A stretch of 64,000 nt of DNA, taken from positions 1-64,000 of the forward strand of contig JAJQEL010000026.1 of assembly GCA_021201655.1 (NCBI GenBank). Direction: 5' to 3'. The position numbers were made by a program, and so were the translations under genes. Shown in pieces: positions 56,598 through 64,000 of this stretch. Within the stretch, counting starts at the first letter, position 1, and each line of letters opens with the position of its first letter. The DNA is from Erysipelotrichaceae bacterium (GTDB lineage: Bacteria > Bacillota_I > Bacilli_A > Erysipelotrichales > Coprobacillaceae). The notes beneath the pieces were generated by a model. It was not told where the DNA came from, made no database searches, and worked only from the letters and a program-made list of their open reading frames with translations.

Positions 56598-58928
56598 ATG
56601 GAAGAAGTAGATATTGTCGTAGATTTACCTGTCATTTGTACAAGAGGAGTAATTGTTTTTCCTGAACATGAAGTTTCTTTAGATGTTGGTAGAGGTTTTA
56701 ATCTTAAAGCTATAACAAAAAGTATTAATGAATTTGATGAAAATATTGTTATGGTTTCACAAATGAATCCTATTGATGAAAAAATTGATTATGATCATAT
56801 TTATAAATATGGGACATTATGTAAGATTAAAAGACGCATCAAAAGAGATAATCATGGAACAATTAAGTTAACTGTTGAGGGACAAAAACGTGTGCAAATT
56901 CTAAATATTGTAGAAAATGACGATTGTCGTTATGCCAAAACAAAATATTTAGAAGATATTTATGGTGATAAAAATGAAGAAATTGCCTTAGTACGTAAAA
57001 TTTCTGAAAGTATGAAAAATATGGGACGTAATCTACAAATGTTCCCTCGTGAAGTTTTTACGAATATTTCTCAAAGTAAAAATATGAATGCTGGCGCCTT
57101 GGCTGATACGATTGGTCATTATATCAATGTAGAGATACCTACTAAGCAAAAAATATTAGAAGAATGTGATGTTAATAAACGTCTTCTTTTGGTGTTGGCT
57201 AGTATGGAAGAAGAAAAGGTTATTAATGAATTAGAAGAAAAAATTAATTCTAGAGTTAAAGAGAGCATTGATGAAAATCAAAAAGAATATTACCTAAGAG
57301 AAAAGCTTCATGCTATTAATGAAGAATTAGGAGATACACCTAATAAAGAAGATGATACAGATTACATACGTCAGGAAATTGAAAGTAAGCCTTATCCACA
57401 ACATGTTAAAGATAAACTTAATGAAGAATTAAAACGTTATGATATGATGCCTGCTGCTTCAAGTGAGGCAAATGTTGTGAGAACGTATATTGATTGGATG
57501 ATGAAGGTTCCTTGGTATGAAGAAACCGAAGATAATCAGGACATAAGTGAAGTAGAAAGAATTCTAGAAGAAGACCATTATGGATTGGAAAAACCAAAAG
57601 AAAGAATCGTTGAACATTTGGCAGTTAAACAAATGACAAATTCTTTAAATGCACCAATCATCTGTTTAGTTAGTCCGCCAGGTACTGGTAAAACTTCTAT
57701 TTCAAAGTCAATCGCCAGAGCTTTAGGTAGAAAGTTCGTCAAAGCATCGCTGGGTGGGGTTCGTGACGAAGCTGAAATTAGAGGCTTCCGTAGAACATAT
57801 TTAGGTTCTATGCCTGGTCGTATTATTCAAGGAATGAAGAAAGCTGGAGTTGTAAATCCTGTCTTCTTATTAGATGAAATTGATAAGATGGCTAGTGATT
57901 ATAAAGGTGATCCTGCGAGTGCTATGCTTGAAGTTTTAGATCCTGAACAAAACTCTTTCTTTTCTGATAACTATATTGAAGAACCATATGATTTATCAAA
58001 GGTTTTGTTTATTGCTACTGCAAATGATTTAGGAGGCATTCCTGAACCTTTACGTGATCGTTTGGAGATTATTGAACTTTCTTCTTATACAGAACAAGAA
58101 AAGCTGGAAATTGGTAAACGTCATTTACTCAAAAAGCAATTAGATTTACATGGTTTAAAAGCTGAACAATTACAATTTAGTGACGATGCGTTAATGTATA
58201 TTATTAGACATTATACTAGAGAAGCAGGAGTCCGTCAGTTAGAAAGATTAATTGCTCAGGTATGTCGAAAAGCAGTATTAAAGATATTAAAAAATACAGA
58301 TTTACAATTATTAATAGAAACTTCTGATTTAGAAGAATATCTTGGTAAAGCACCATATGATCACACAAAGAAATTGGATAAACCACAAGTTGGTGTTGTT
58401 ACTGGTATGGCTTATACACAATATGGTGGAGATATTTTACCAATCGAAGTGAATCATTTTGATGGATCAGGACAATTTATTATTACTGGTCAATTAGGTG
58501 ATGTTATGAAAGAATCTGCATCCATTGCATTAGATTACATGAAAGCCAATCGTAAAAAATATGGCTTAGAAAATATAGCTTTTGATAAAGAAGATATTCA
58601 TATTCATGTACCCGAAGGTGCAGTTAAAAAGGATGGTCCTAGTGCAGGTGTTACGCTGACAACAGCTATTTTATCAGCTTTTAGTAATCGCCCTGTTAGA
58701 GATGATGTGGCGATGACTGGTGAAATTACATTGCATGGTGAAGTATTGCCTATTGGTGGCTTGAAAGAGAAATCAATATCTGCTCATCGTAGTGGTATTA
58801 AAACAATTATTATTCCAAAAGATAATGAAAAAGATATTGATGATATACCAGAATCTGTTCAAAAAGATTTGAATATTGTTTTAGCTGATCATATTGATAC
58901 AGTTTTAGAAAACGCATTAGTAAAATAA
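56598..58928 (+). CDS. lon: ATP-dependent protease Lon
   Basis: 776 residues. N-terminal substrate domain (PVICTRGVIVFPEHEVSL), coiled-coil region (QKEYYLREKLHAINEELG), AAA+ ATPase with Walker A SPPGTGKTS and Walker B VFLLDEIDKM, and protease domain with the catalytic Ser in KDGPSAGVTL and the Lys downstream (GGLKEKSISAHRSGIKTI). It degrades misfolded and regulatory proteins. The open frame reaches 56592 (GTG), but GAGGAGGT sits 8 bases before the ATG at 56598. The tig-lon-engB order resembles B. subtilis tig-clpX-lonB-lonA-ysxC without clpX and lonB. Confidence 0.97.
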   Translation: MEEVDIVVDLPVICTRGVIVFPEHEVSLDVGRGFNLKAITKSINEFDENIVMVSQMNPIDEKIDYDHIYKYGTLCKIKRRIKRDNHGTIKLTVEGQKRVQILNIVENDDCRYAKTKYLEDIYGDKNEEIALVRKISESMKNMGRNLQMFPREVFTNISQSKNMNAGALADTIGHYINVEIPTKQKILEECDVNKRLLLVLASMEEEKVINELEEKINSRVKESIDENQKEYYLREKLHAINEELGDTPNKEDDTDYIRQEIESKPYPQHVKDKLNEELKRYDMMPAASSEANVVRTYIDWMMKVPWYEETEDNQDISEVERILEEDHYGLEKPKERIVEHLAVKQMTNSLNAPIICLVSPPGTGKTSISKSIARALGRKFVKASLGGVRDEAEIRGFRRTYLGSMPGRIIQGMKKAGVVNPVFLLDEIDKMASDYKGDPASAMLEVLDPEQNSFFSDNYIEEPYDLSKVLFIATANDLGGIPEPLRDRLEIIELSSYTEQEKLEIGKRHLLKKQLDLHGLKAEQLQFSDDALMYIIRHYTREAGVRQLERLIAQVCRKAVLKILKNTDLQLLIETSDLEEYLGKAPYDHTKKLDKPQVGVVTGMAYTQYGGDILPIEVNHFDGSGQFIITGQLGDVMKESASIALDYMKANRKKYGLENIAFDKEDIHIHVPEGAVKKDGPSAGVTLTTAILSAFSNRPVRDDVAMTGEITLHGEVLPIGGLKEKSISAHRSGIKTIIIPKDNEKDIDDIPESVQKDLNIVLADHIDTVLENALVK

Positions 58929-58953
58929 GGATAGTCATAACTATCCTTTTTTT
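58927..58953 (+). terminator. Terminator of lon
   Basis: AAGGATAGT/ACTATCCTT, loop CATA, T-run that runs into the engB ribosome binding site. Confidence 0.85.
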
Positions 58954-58963
58954 GGAGGTAATT

Positions 58964-59551
58964 ATGTATAAAGTAAACAAATCGCAATATATATTATCAG
59001 CTGCCTGGAAATCGCAATGGCCTAATCACGATTTACCTGAAGTATGTTTGGCAGGACGTAGTAATGTGGGCAAATCTTCATTGATTAATACTATTTGTCA
59101 TCATAATGGATTAGCTAAGGTTTCGGGAACACCAGGAAAAACGCGAACACTCAATTTTTTTAATATTAATGATGAAATCTGCCTGGTTGATGTTCCTGGC
59201 TATGGCTATGCCAAGGTTAATGATAAAATAAAAGAAAGTTTTGGTGAAATGATTGATACTTATCTTAGACAAAGAAAAAATTTACGTGGTCTTATTCTCA
59301 TTGTTGATTATCGTCATAAACCAACACAAGATGATATACAAATGTATAATTATGCTAAGTATTATGAGATTCCCGTTATTATAGTTGCTACAAAAGAAGA
59401 TAAACTTAAACGTAATGATTTAAAAAAGAATGAAAAGTTGATTAAGCAAACTTTAAATTTTGATAATAATGATATTTTTATAGCATTTTCTGCTTTAAAA
59501 AAACTTGGTGTTGATGATTTATGGGATGCGATATTTAACCTTATTGATTAA
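58964..59551 (+). CDS. engB: Ribosome biogenesis GTPase EngB (YsxC)
   Basis: 195 residues. GTPase motifs: G1 AGRSNVGKSSLIN, G3 DVPGYGYAKV, G4 TKEDKLKR and G5 SALKKLG. EngB acts late in 50S subunit assembly and is essential in B. subtilis. GGAGG lies 7 bases before the ATG; that site touches the lon terminator, so some translation may depend on read-through from lon. The lon-ysxC adjacency is conserved in Firmicutes. Confidence 0.95.
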   Translation: MYKVNKSQYILSAAWKSQWPNHDLPEVCLAGRSNVGKSSLINTICHHNGLAKVSGTPGKTRTLNFFNINDEICLVDVPGYGYAKVNDKIKESFGEMIDTYLRQRKNLRGLILIVDYRHKPTQDDIQMYNYAKYYEIPVIIVATKEDKLKRNDLKKNEKLIKQTLNFDNNDIFIAFSALKKLGVDDLWDAIFNLID

Positions 59552-59576
59552 GAAGGAAGATTCCTTCTTTTTTTCA
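59550..59576 (+). terminator. Terminator of engB
   Basis: AAGAAGGAA/TTCCTTCTT with a short loop and a T-run. Confidence 0.8.
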
Positions 59577-59619
59577 TAAATGAGTTTATTTTTCATATAG
59601 TATAACAGGAGGTATGATG

Positions 59620-60270
59620 ATGCAAAAAATTTATTTAAATAAATTAGTCGATTTAAATCATCAATTAAAAGAACTCATTTCTATATCGGTTGATGATTCT
59701 ATACATTATCAGTTGGAAAACGATGGTATGCGTGCATTAGGGGCTATTATTATTAATGGAGAATATAAAGATGATCATGGAAACTCTCATTTCCAGGAAT
59801 CTATTGATTTAGATATTTTAGCTTCTTTTGATAAAATAATTGATAAACGTGAATTCCATGTTAAAGTTGAAGATTTTGACTACACATTAAATGATGGTAA
59901 TTTATCACTTATTATTCAAGCATGTATTTATGGTGTTAAAGATGATGATGATCGCTTAATTGAAACAGCTTATGAAGATAGCGAAGAGGATGTTGTTAAG
60001 GAAATAGAGAATGTTTTAAAAGAAGAAGGCATGTCAGAAAAAAATGTTAAAGATTTTAGGACCGAAAAAATAAAAGTTATCGAAAATATTAATGAAGATG
60101 ATATTGATGATGAAGATATAGGTACTTATTATTTATATGTTATTAGTGATGGTGATAATTATCAGACTATTGCTAATCATTATCATATCAATGAAGAATT
60201 ATTGAAAAATTATAACCATAATCAAGCCCTTTCTACTGGCAGTATTATCATTATTCCTTATGTCGCATGA
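59620..60270 (+). CDS. SpoVID-like spore coat morphogenetic protein with LysM domain
   Basis: 216 residues. The N-terminal half (LKELISISVDDSIHYQLEND, GALGAIIINGEYKD-like GMRALGAIIINGEY) resembles the N-terminus of SpoVID, which guides coat proteins around the forespore. An acidic linker follows, then a LysM domain at the C-terminus (YVISDGDNYQTIANHYHINE, IIIIPYV). B. subtilis SpoVID is far longer because of its acidic middle. Three ATGs lie in a row; 59620 is best spaced from AGGAGG. The next gene is YsxE-like, as in spoVID-ysxE. The assignment rests on motif and synteny, and suggests a spore-forming ancestry. Confidence 0.7.
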   Translation: MQKIYLNKLVDLNHQLKELISISVDDSIHYQLENDGMRALGAIIINGEYKDDHGNSHFQESIDLDILASFDKIIDKREFHVKVEDFDYTLNDGNLSLIIQACIYGVKDDDDRLIETAYEDSEEDVVKEIENVLKEEGMSEKNVKDFRTEKIKVIENINEDDIDDEDIGTYYLYVISDGDNYQTIANHYHINEELLKNYNHNQALSTGSIIIIPYVA

Positions 60271-61172
60271 AAGAGCTAATTTATCAATATTATCAAATTG
60301 ATGTTATTGGTATTATTAAAATATCGGATCGTGTTTTTAAAATAAAGTCATATAATGATTTCTATGTGGCAAAGATTGTTAATAACTATGAATTAGAGAA
60401 GATATTTTATAATATAGATGCTATGCAAATAAATGTTTTGGTAAAAGTATTATTAAATATAAAACGACAATATCTTACATCATATAAGCATCAATATATT
60501 TATTTGATGCCGTTTCTAGAAAATAAAAATGATATACCAGTTGAAATAAAAATTAAAAAATATTTTGAACTTATTGCTTATTTGCATAATCAATCTTTTT
60601 ATACAATAAAAGTTAATGATCAATATTTTCAACAATTATATGAAGATTTATCAAAAATCATTCAAGAAAGATTTAACTATTATCAACAATTGATTTTAAA
60701 ATATGAAAAAATTTCTTTTCGTTCACCAAGTCAATGGTATTTTATAATGAATTATCATCATTTATATGAAGCCTTAGAAAACTCGCATAATTATCTAAGG
60801 CAATTTATTGATTTAACGAATGATTATACAGATATGCGAATTTGTTTCAACTATCAAAATTTTGATTTAGCACATGTTTTAATGAAGCCTTATTGTCTTT
60901 TAGCGATAGATCATATTTGTATGCAAATGCCCATATTTGATTTGTATAGTGTTTTTGAAAATGAGAAATTCTCTTTGTTTAATGAAGATATTTTATGGGC
61001 AACCTATTTTCAATTGATAACCTTAAAGAACCATGAAAAAATACTATTGAAATGCTTGTTATATATGATACCTTGTATAGAATTTACAAATGATGAAATA
61101 GATAATATTCTTTTATTGACAAAATTATTGACTTATATTGAAGAAGTTGACCATTTTATTCGTCAAATATGA
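60267..61172 (+). CDS. YsxE/CotS-like protein, probable pseudokinase
   Basis: 301 residues, overlapping the SpoVID-like gene by four bases. Order and general layout match YsxE, a spore-coat-associated aminoglycoside-phosphotransferase-like protein: a small N-lobe (RVFKIKSYNDFYVAKIVNN, where Lys in VAKI may be the ATP-binding residue), YIYLMPFLE, LIAYLHNQSF, and a helical C-lobe. The catalytic HGD motif expected near residue 195 is not present (CFNYQNFDLAHVLM and AIDHICMQM instead), so phosphotransfer is doubtful. Similarity is weak outside position and fold pattern. Confidence 0.6.
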   Translation: MKELIYQYYQIDVIGIIKISDRVFKIKSYNDFYVAKIVNNYELEKIFYNIDAMQINVLVKVLLNIKRQYLTSYKHQYIYLMPFLENKNDIPVEIKIKKYFELIAYLHNQSFYTIKVNDQYFQQLYEDLSKIIQERFNYYQQLILKYEKISFRSPSQWYFIMNYHHLYEALENSHNYLRQFIDLTNDYTDMRICFNYQNFDLAHVLMKPYCLLAIDHICMQMPIFDLYSVFENEKFSLFNEDILWATYFQLITLKNHEKILLKCLLYMIPCIEFTNDEIDNILLLTKLLTYIEEVDHFIRQI

Positions 61173-61201
61173 TTGACTTTAATATTAAGCTTTGTTAAAA
61201 T
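61173..61201 (+). promoter_or_regulatory. Promoter of the T-box/valS unit
   Basis: TTGACT, 17 bp, TAAAAT, immediately after the YsxE-like stop codon. Confidence 0.8.
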
Positions 61202-61207
61202 AGATTT

Positions 61208-61419
61208 ACGTTGATGAGGAGGAGTACATTTGCTAATCCGATAGAGAGTCTTACGTTGCTGGAAGTAAGATGGATGAATAAATGGAAGGTAGCCTCGGAG
61301 TATGTTGACTGAAATTAAGTAAGTAAACACGTATAGCTGCGTTAAAGTTTTGAGGTATGCAGATGCATATAAATTAAGGTGGTACCACGAACATTCGTCC
61401 TTATACGAATGTTTTTTTT
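61208..61419 (+). promoter_or_regulatory. T-box riboswitch, probably tRNA-Val responsive
   Basis: The conserved T-box AAGGTGGTACCACG is at 61376-61389, followed by a terminator hairpin AACATTCGT/ACGAATGTT (61390-61413) and a T-run. Its TGGT could pair with ACCA of an uncharged tRNA. Stem I elements are visible: the AGTA loop-E motif near 61235, AGAGAG near 61266, and CATTT/AAATG closing a specifier loop with GAAGGTAG on the 3' side, from which GTA (Val) can be read. The codon reading fits valS downstream. Low charged tRNA-Val would favour antitermination. Confidence 0.92.
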
Positions 61420-61435
61420 AATGAAAGGAGAAAAA

Positions 61436-62137
61436 ATGAAAACATCACATCTTATAGTTTGGGTTATTTCGGGTATAATTTTATTTATTTTGGGTTATTT
61501 TCTTTTGAGAAGGCTACGAGCTAACAAAGCCGATGAAAGAGAAGAACAGGTTCAATTAGCTATTAAGCAGGATGATTATAAATATTTGAAACCAGGTATT
61601 TTAGATGAAATTCCTGAAAATGATATTTTGACAGCTGTTTTATTTCATTGCATGCGCAAGGAAGATGAAGATATTGAAAATGATACAGATACTTTTAATG
61701 AAAGTGAAAATGTAGTCTATAGTATTTATCAGCTTTCTCAGACAGTTTCTGGAAAACATGGTAATATTCATAGCTTTTTTATAAGTCCATCAACTAAAAA
61801 ATATATTGATATTATTGTTGATGCATTTAAAAAAGTTGGCGCTATTGATTTGGCAGAACTAATGACGGCGGCAAGATATTTTTCACAAATTATTGAAGAT
61901 GAAAATTATGTTGAAGATCCTGAAAAGGAAGAAGAGATAATGGGTATTTATGCAAATTATAATTATTCAGATTATACGAATGAATTTGCAACATTAGTTT
62001 CTACTACAAATTTGCAAAATAAGCTTTATCAATTTGTTTTAGATCATAAAGAAGATTTCTATGATTATGATCATGATTTTTCCGCTGATGAAATGAATGA
62101 TATTGATGATGAAACAGATGAAGAAGTAACTGAGTAA
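61436..62137 (+). CDS. Membrane-anchored protein with DUF4375-like region, between T-box and valS
   Basis: 233 residues. N-terminal membrane helix (HLIVWVISGIILFILGYFLL) and an acidic cytoplasmic part. The middle (VVYSIYQLSQTVSGKHGNIH then SFFISPSTKKYIDIIVDAFK and VGAIDLAELMTAARYF) resembles DUF4375, a helical domain of unknown function. The C-terminus is very acidic. The ATG at 61436 follows AAAGGAG; the longer open frame would start within the T-box terminator. It lies 18 bp before valS under the same T-box, so valine supply may control both. Confidence 0.7.
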   Translation: MKTSHLIVWVISGIILFILGYFLLRRLRANKADEREEQVQLAIKQDDYKYLKPGILDEIPENDILTAVLFHCMRKEDEDIENDTDTFNESENVVYSIYQLSQTVSGKHGNIHSFFISPSTKKYIDIIVDAFKKVGAIDLAELMTAARYFSQIIEDENYVEDPEKEEEIMGIYANYNYSDYTNEFATLVSTTNLQNKLYQFVLDHKEDFYDYDHDFSADEMNDIDDETDEEVTE

Positions 62138-62155
62138 AAATGGAGAGGAGTTTAT

Positions 62156-64000
62156 ATGAAAGAGTTAGCAAGTAAATACAATCACACACTTGTTGAAGAG
62201 GGTAAATATAAAAATTGGATTGATAAAAAATATTTTGAAGCTGGCGATATTTCTAAAAAGCCTTATTGTATTGTTATACCACCGCCAAATGTTACTGGTA
62301 AATTGCATTTAGGGCATGCTTGGGATACAACTCTTCAGGATATGATTATTCGTTATAAACGTATGCAGGGTTATGATGTATTATGGCTTCCTGGTATGGA
62401 TCATGCTGGTATAGCTACACAGGCAAAAGTTGAGGCAAGACTTAGAGAAGAAGGTATTTCGCGTTATGATTTGGGTAGAGAAAAATTTTTGGAACAAGCC
62501 TGGGCATGGAAAGAAGAATATGCATCAATTATTCGTAGTCAATGGGAAAAGTTAGGTTTATCCTTAGATTATTCAAAAGAAAGATTTACTTTGGATGAAG
62601 GTTTAAGCGACGCTGTTAAGACTGTATTTGTGACTTTGTATGAAAAAGGCCTTATTTATCAAGGTGAGCGTATTATAAACTGGGATCCTGTGCAACGCAC
62701 AGCGTTATCAAATATCGAAGTTATTCATAAGGAAATTGAAGGTCACATGTATTATTTCAATTATCAGGTTGTAGAGACAGGTGAAACTTTAGTTATCGCA
62801 ACTACTAGACCAGAAACTATGTTTGCCGATCAAGCCATATTTGTCCATCCTGATGATTCTAGATATACTCATCTTATAGGTAAACATGCTATCAATCCTG
62901 CCAATGATGAAGCATTGCCTATTATGGCTGATAGTTATATTGATATGAGTTTTGGTACGGCTGTTATGAAATGTACCCCAGCACATGATCCTAATGACTT
63001 TGCTTTAGCTAAAAAATACAATTTAAAAATGCCTATTTGCATGAATGATGATGGTACTATGAATGATCTTTGTGGCAAATATGAAGGTATGGATCGTTTT
63101 GTCTGTCGAGAAGAATTAGTAAAAGATTTTGAATCACGTGGCGTTGTTGATCATATTGAAGTCCATAAACATATGGTTGGTCATAGTGAACGTAGTGGGG
63201 CTATTGTAGAACCATACTTATCAAAACAATGGTTTGTTAAAATGAAACCTTTAGCTGAAGCTGCTTTAGCAAATCAGGACACTGATACAAAAGTTAACTT
63301 TGTGCCACCACGTTTTGAAAAAACTTTTAAGAACTGGATGGAAAATATTGAAGATTGGTGTATTTCCAGACAATTATGGTGGGGACATCAAATCCCTGCC
63401 TGGTATCATAAAGAAACAGGTGAGGTTTATGTTGGCAAACTGCCACCTGCTGACATCGAAAACTGGAAACAAGATGAAGATGTTTTAGATACCTGGTTTT
63501 CTAGTGCTCTTTGGCCATTTTCTACGTTAGATTGGCCAAATACTGATAGTGAATTATTTAAACGTTATTTCCCTACTGATACATTAGTTACAGGTTATGA
63601 TATTATTTTCTTCTGGGTATCTCGTATGATTTTCCAATCATTGGAATTTACTCATCAAAGACCTTTTAAAGATGTACTTATTCACGGCTTGATTCGTGAT
63701 GAGCAAGGTCGAAAGATGTCTAAATCTCTTGGTAATGGCGTTGATCCTATGGATGTTATTGAGGAATATGGTGCTGATACATTACGTTTCTTTTTAACGA
63801 CCAATTCTGCTCCAGGTATGGATTTGCGTTATAGTCCAGAAAAATTAGACGCGGCCTGGAACTTTATCAACAAAATATGGAATTCAGCCCGTTTTGTTTT
63901 AATGAATATTGATGAAGATATGAAGTATGAAGATTTGTCTTTTGATTATCTCAATTTATCTGATCAATGGATTCTAAATCGTTTGAATGAAGTAATACAA
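62156..64000 (+). CDS. valS: Valine-tRNA ligase, 3' end outside the window
   Basis: 615 residues are visible before the window ends. Class Ia signature: HIGH-like [15 protein letters not shown] (about 42-56), [10 protein letters not shown], the editing domain ([29 protein letters not shown]), [15 protein letters not shown], and KMSKS in [14 protein letters not shown] (about 520). Ends in the anticodon-binding domain. The ATG follows GAGAGGAG by 5 bases. Expression depends on the T-box 0.74 kb upstream. Confidence 0.97.
   Translation, partial: MKELASKYNHTLVEEGKYKNWIDKKYFEAGDISKKPYCIVIPPPNVTGKLHLGHAWDTTLQDMIIRYKRMQGYDVLWLPGMDHAGIATQAKVEARLREEGISRYDLGREKFLEQAWAWKEEYASIIRSQWEKLGLSLDYSKERFTLDEGLSDAVKTVFVTLYEKGLIYQGERIINWDPVQRTALSNIEVIHKEIEGHMYYFNYQVVETGETLVIATTRPETMFADQAIFVHPDDSRYTHLIGKHAINPANDEALPIMADSYIDMSFGTAVMKCTPAHDPNDFALAKKYNLKMPICMNDDGTMNDLCGKYEGMDRFVCREELVKDFESRGVVDHIEVHKHMVGHSERSGAIVEPYLSKQWFVKMKPLAEAALANQDTDTKVNFVPPRFEKTFKNWMENIEDWCISRQLWWGHQIPAWYHKETGEVYVGKLPPADIENWKQDEDVLDTWFSSALWPFSTLDWPNTDSELFKRYFPTDTLVTGYDIIFFWVSRMIFQSLEFTHQRPFKDVLIHGLIRDEQGRKMSKSLGNGVDPMDVIEEYGADTLRFFLTTNSAPGMDLRYSPEKLDAAWNFINKIWNSARFVLMNIDEDMKYEDLSFDYLNLSDQWILNRLNEVIQ

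Noticed and set aside
62004-62189. His-rich reverse ORF at the valS start
   Set aside because: Shadow of Asp-rich codons at the end of the upstream gene.

Overview
The window is AT-rich DNA from a low-GC Firmicute. The gene content fits a gut member of the Erysipelotrichia (Coprobacillaceae-like): pyruvate:ferredoxin oxidoreductase, PPi-type phosphofructokinase, BspA-type leucine-rich surface proteins, dockerin-bearing cell-wall hydrolases, and a tig-lon-engB ... spoVID-ysxE ... valS order that recalls Bacillus subtilis without the hem genes. The assignment is an inference from gene content; no rRNA gene is present. No insertion sequence, integrase, phage gene or CRISPR array was seen.

Layout. 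1-0.5 kb: 3' end of a BspA-like repeat protein. 0.6-3.9 kb: holA-sdaA-hemW operon. 3.9-8.7 kb: heat-shock operon hrcA-grpE-dnaK-dnaJ behind a double CIRCE promoter. 8.7-11.2 kb: decayed accessory patch with an unknown protein, a truncated Hsp70-like ATPase and an LRR_5 pseudogene. 11.2-16.2 kb: rsmE (broken by an amber codon), an unknown gene, mtaB, a murE-type ligase and deoC. 16.3-18 kb: ptsI. 18.2-25.9 kb: two dockerin-bearing peptidoglycan hydrolases and a membrane-anchored beta-sandwich protein, interleaved with msrC (fRMsr), a dGTPase and metA. 25.9-30.9 kb: Nudix, M20 dipeptidase, and a two-gene 2-hydroxyacyl-CoA dehydratase-like/activase system. 30.9-38.2 kb: two tRNA-Leu genes, tex, PPi-PFK and PFOR. 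38.4-42.3 kb: sugar genes (GH1, manA, ROK kinase) and a peptidase E-like protein. 42.3-46 kb: an LRR_5 protein with a disrupted 5' end and CIRCE-controlled htpG. 46-51.3 kb: nitroreductase, a membrane protein, a Na/Pi cotransporter with a stop inside its PhoU domain, a small membrane protein and mgtE with a leader ORF. 51.4-59.6 kb: pnp-maf-TPR protein, then tig (CIRCE), lon and engB. 59.6-64 kb: SpoVID-like, YsxE-like, a T-box leader, a membrane-anchored protein and valS running off the end.

How it fits together. Five CIRCE operators put hrcA-grpE-dnaK-dnaJ, htpG and tig under probable HrcA control, an unusually wide chaperone regulon for one window. Carbon flow is represented by ptsI, GH1, manA, ROK kinase, PPi-PFK and PFOR. 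The surface is represented by LRR proteins and dockerin-tagged wall hydrolases. Several genes show decay: two single in-frame nonsense codons in otherwise intact conserved genes, and two LRR genes with apparent one-base losses in poly-A tracts.

The best candidates for something under-described are the HgdB-like pair whose second member is fused to its own activase (27.9-30.9 kb), the dockerin/beta-sandwich surface set (18.2-25.9 kb), the duplicated CIRCE promoter module, and the mgtE leader ORF.
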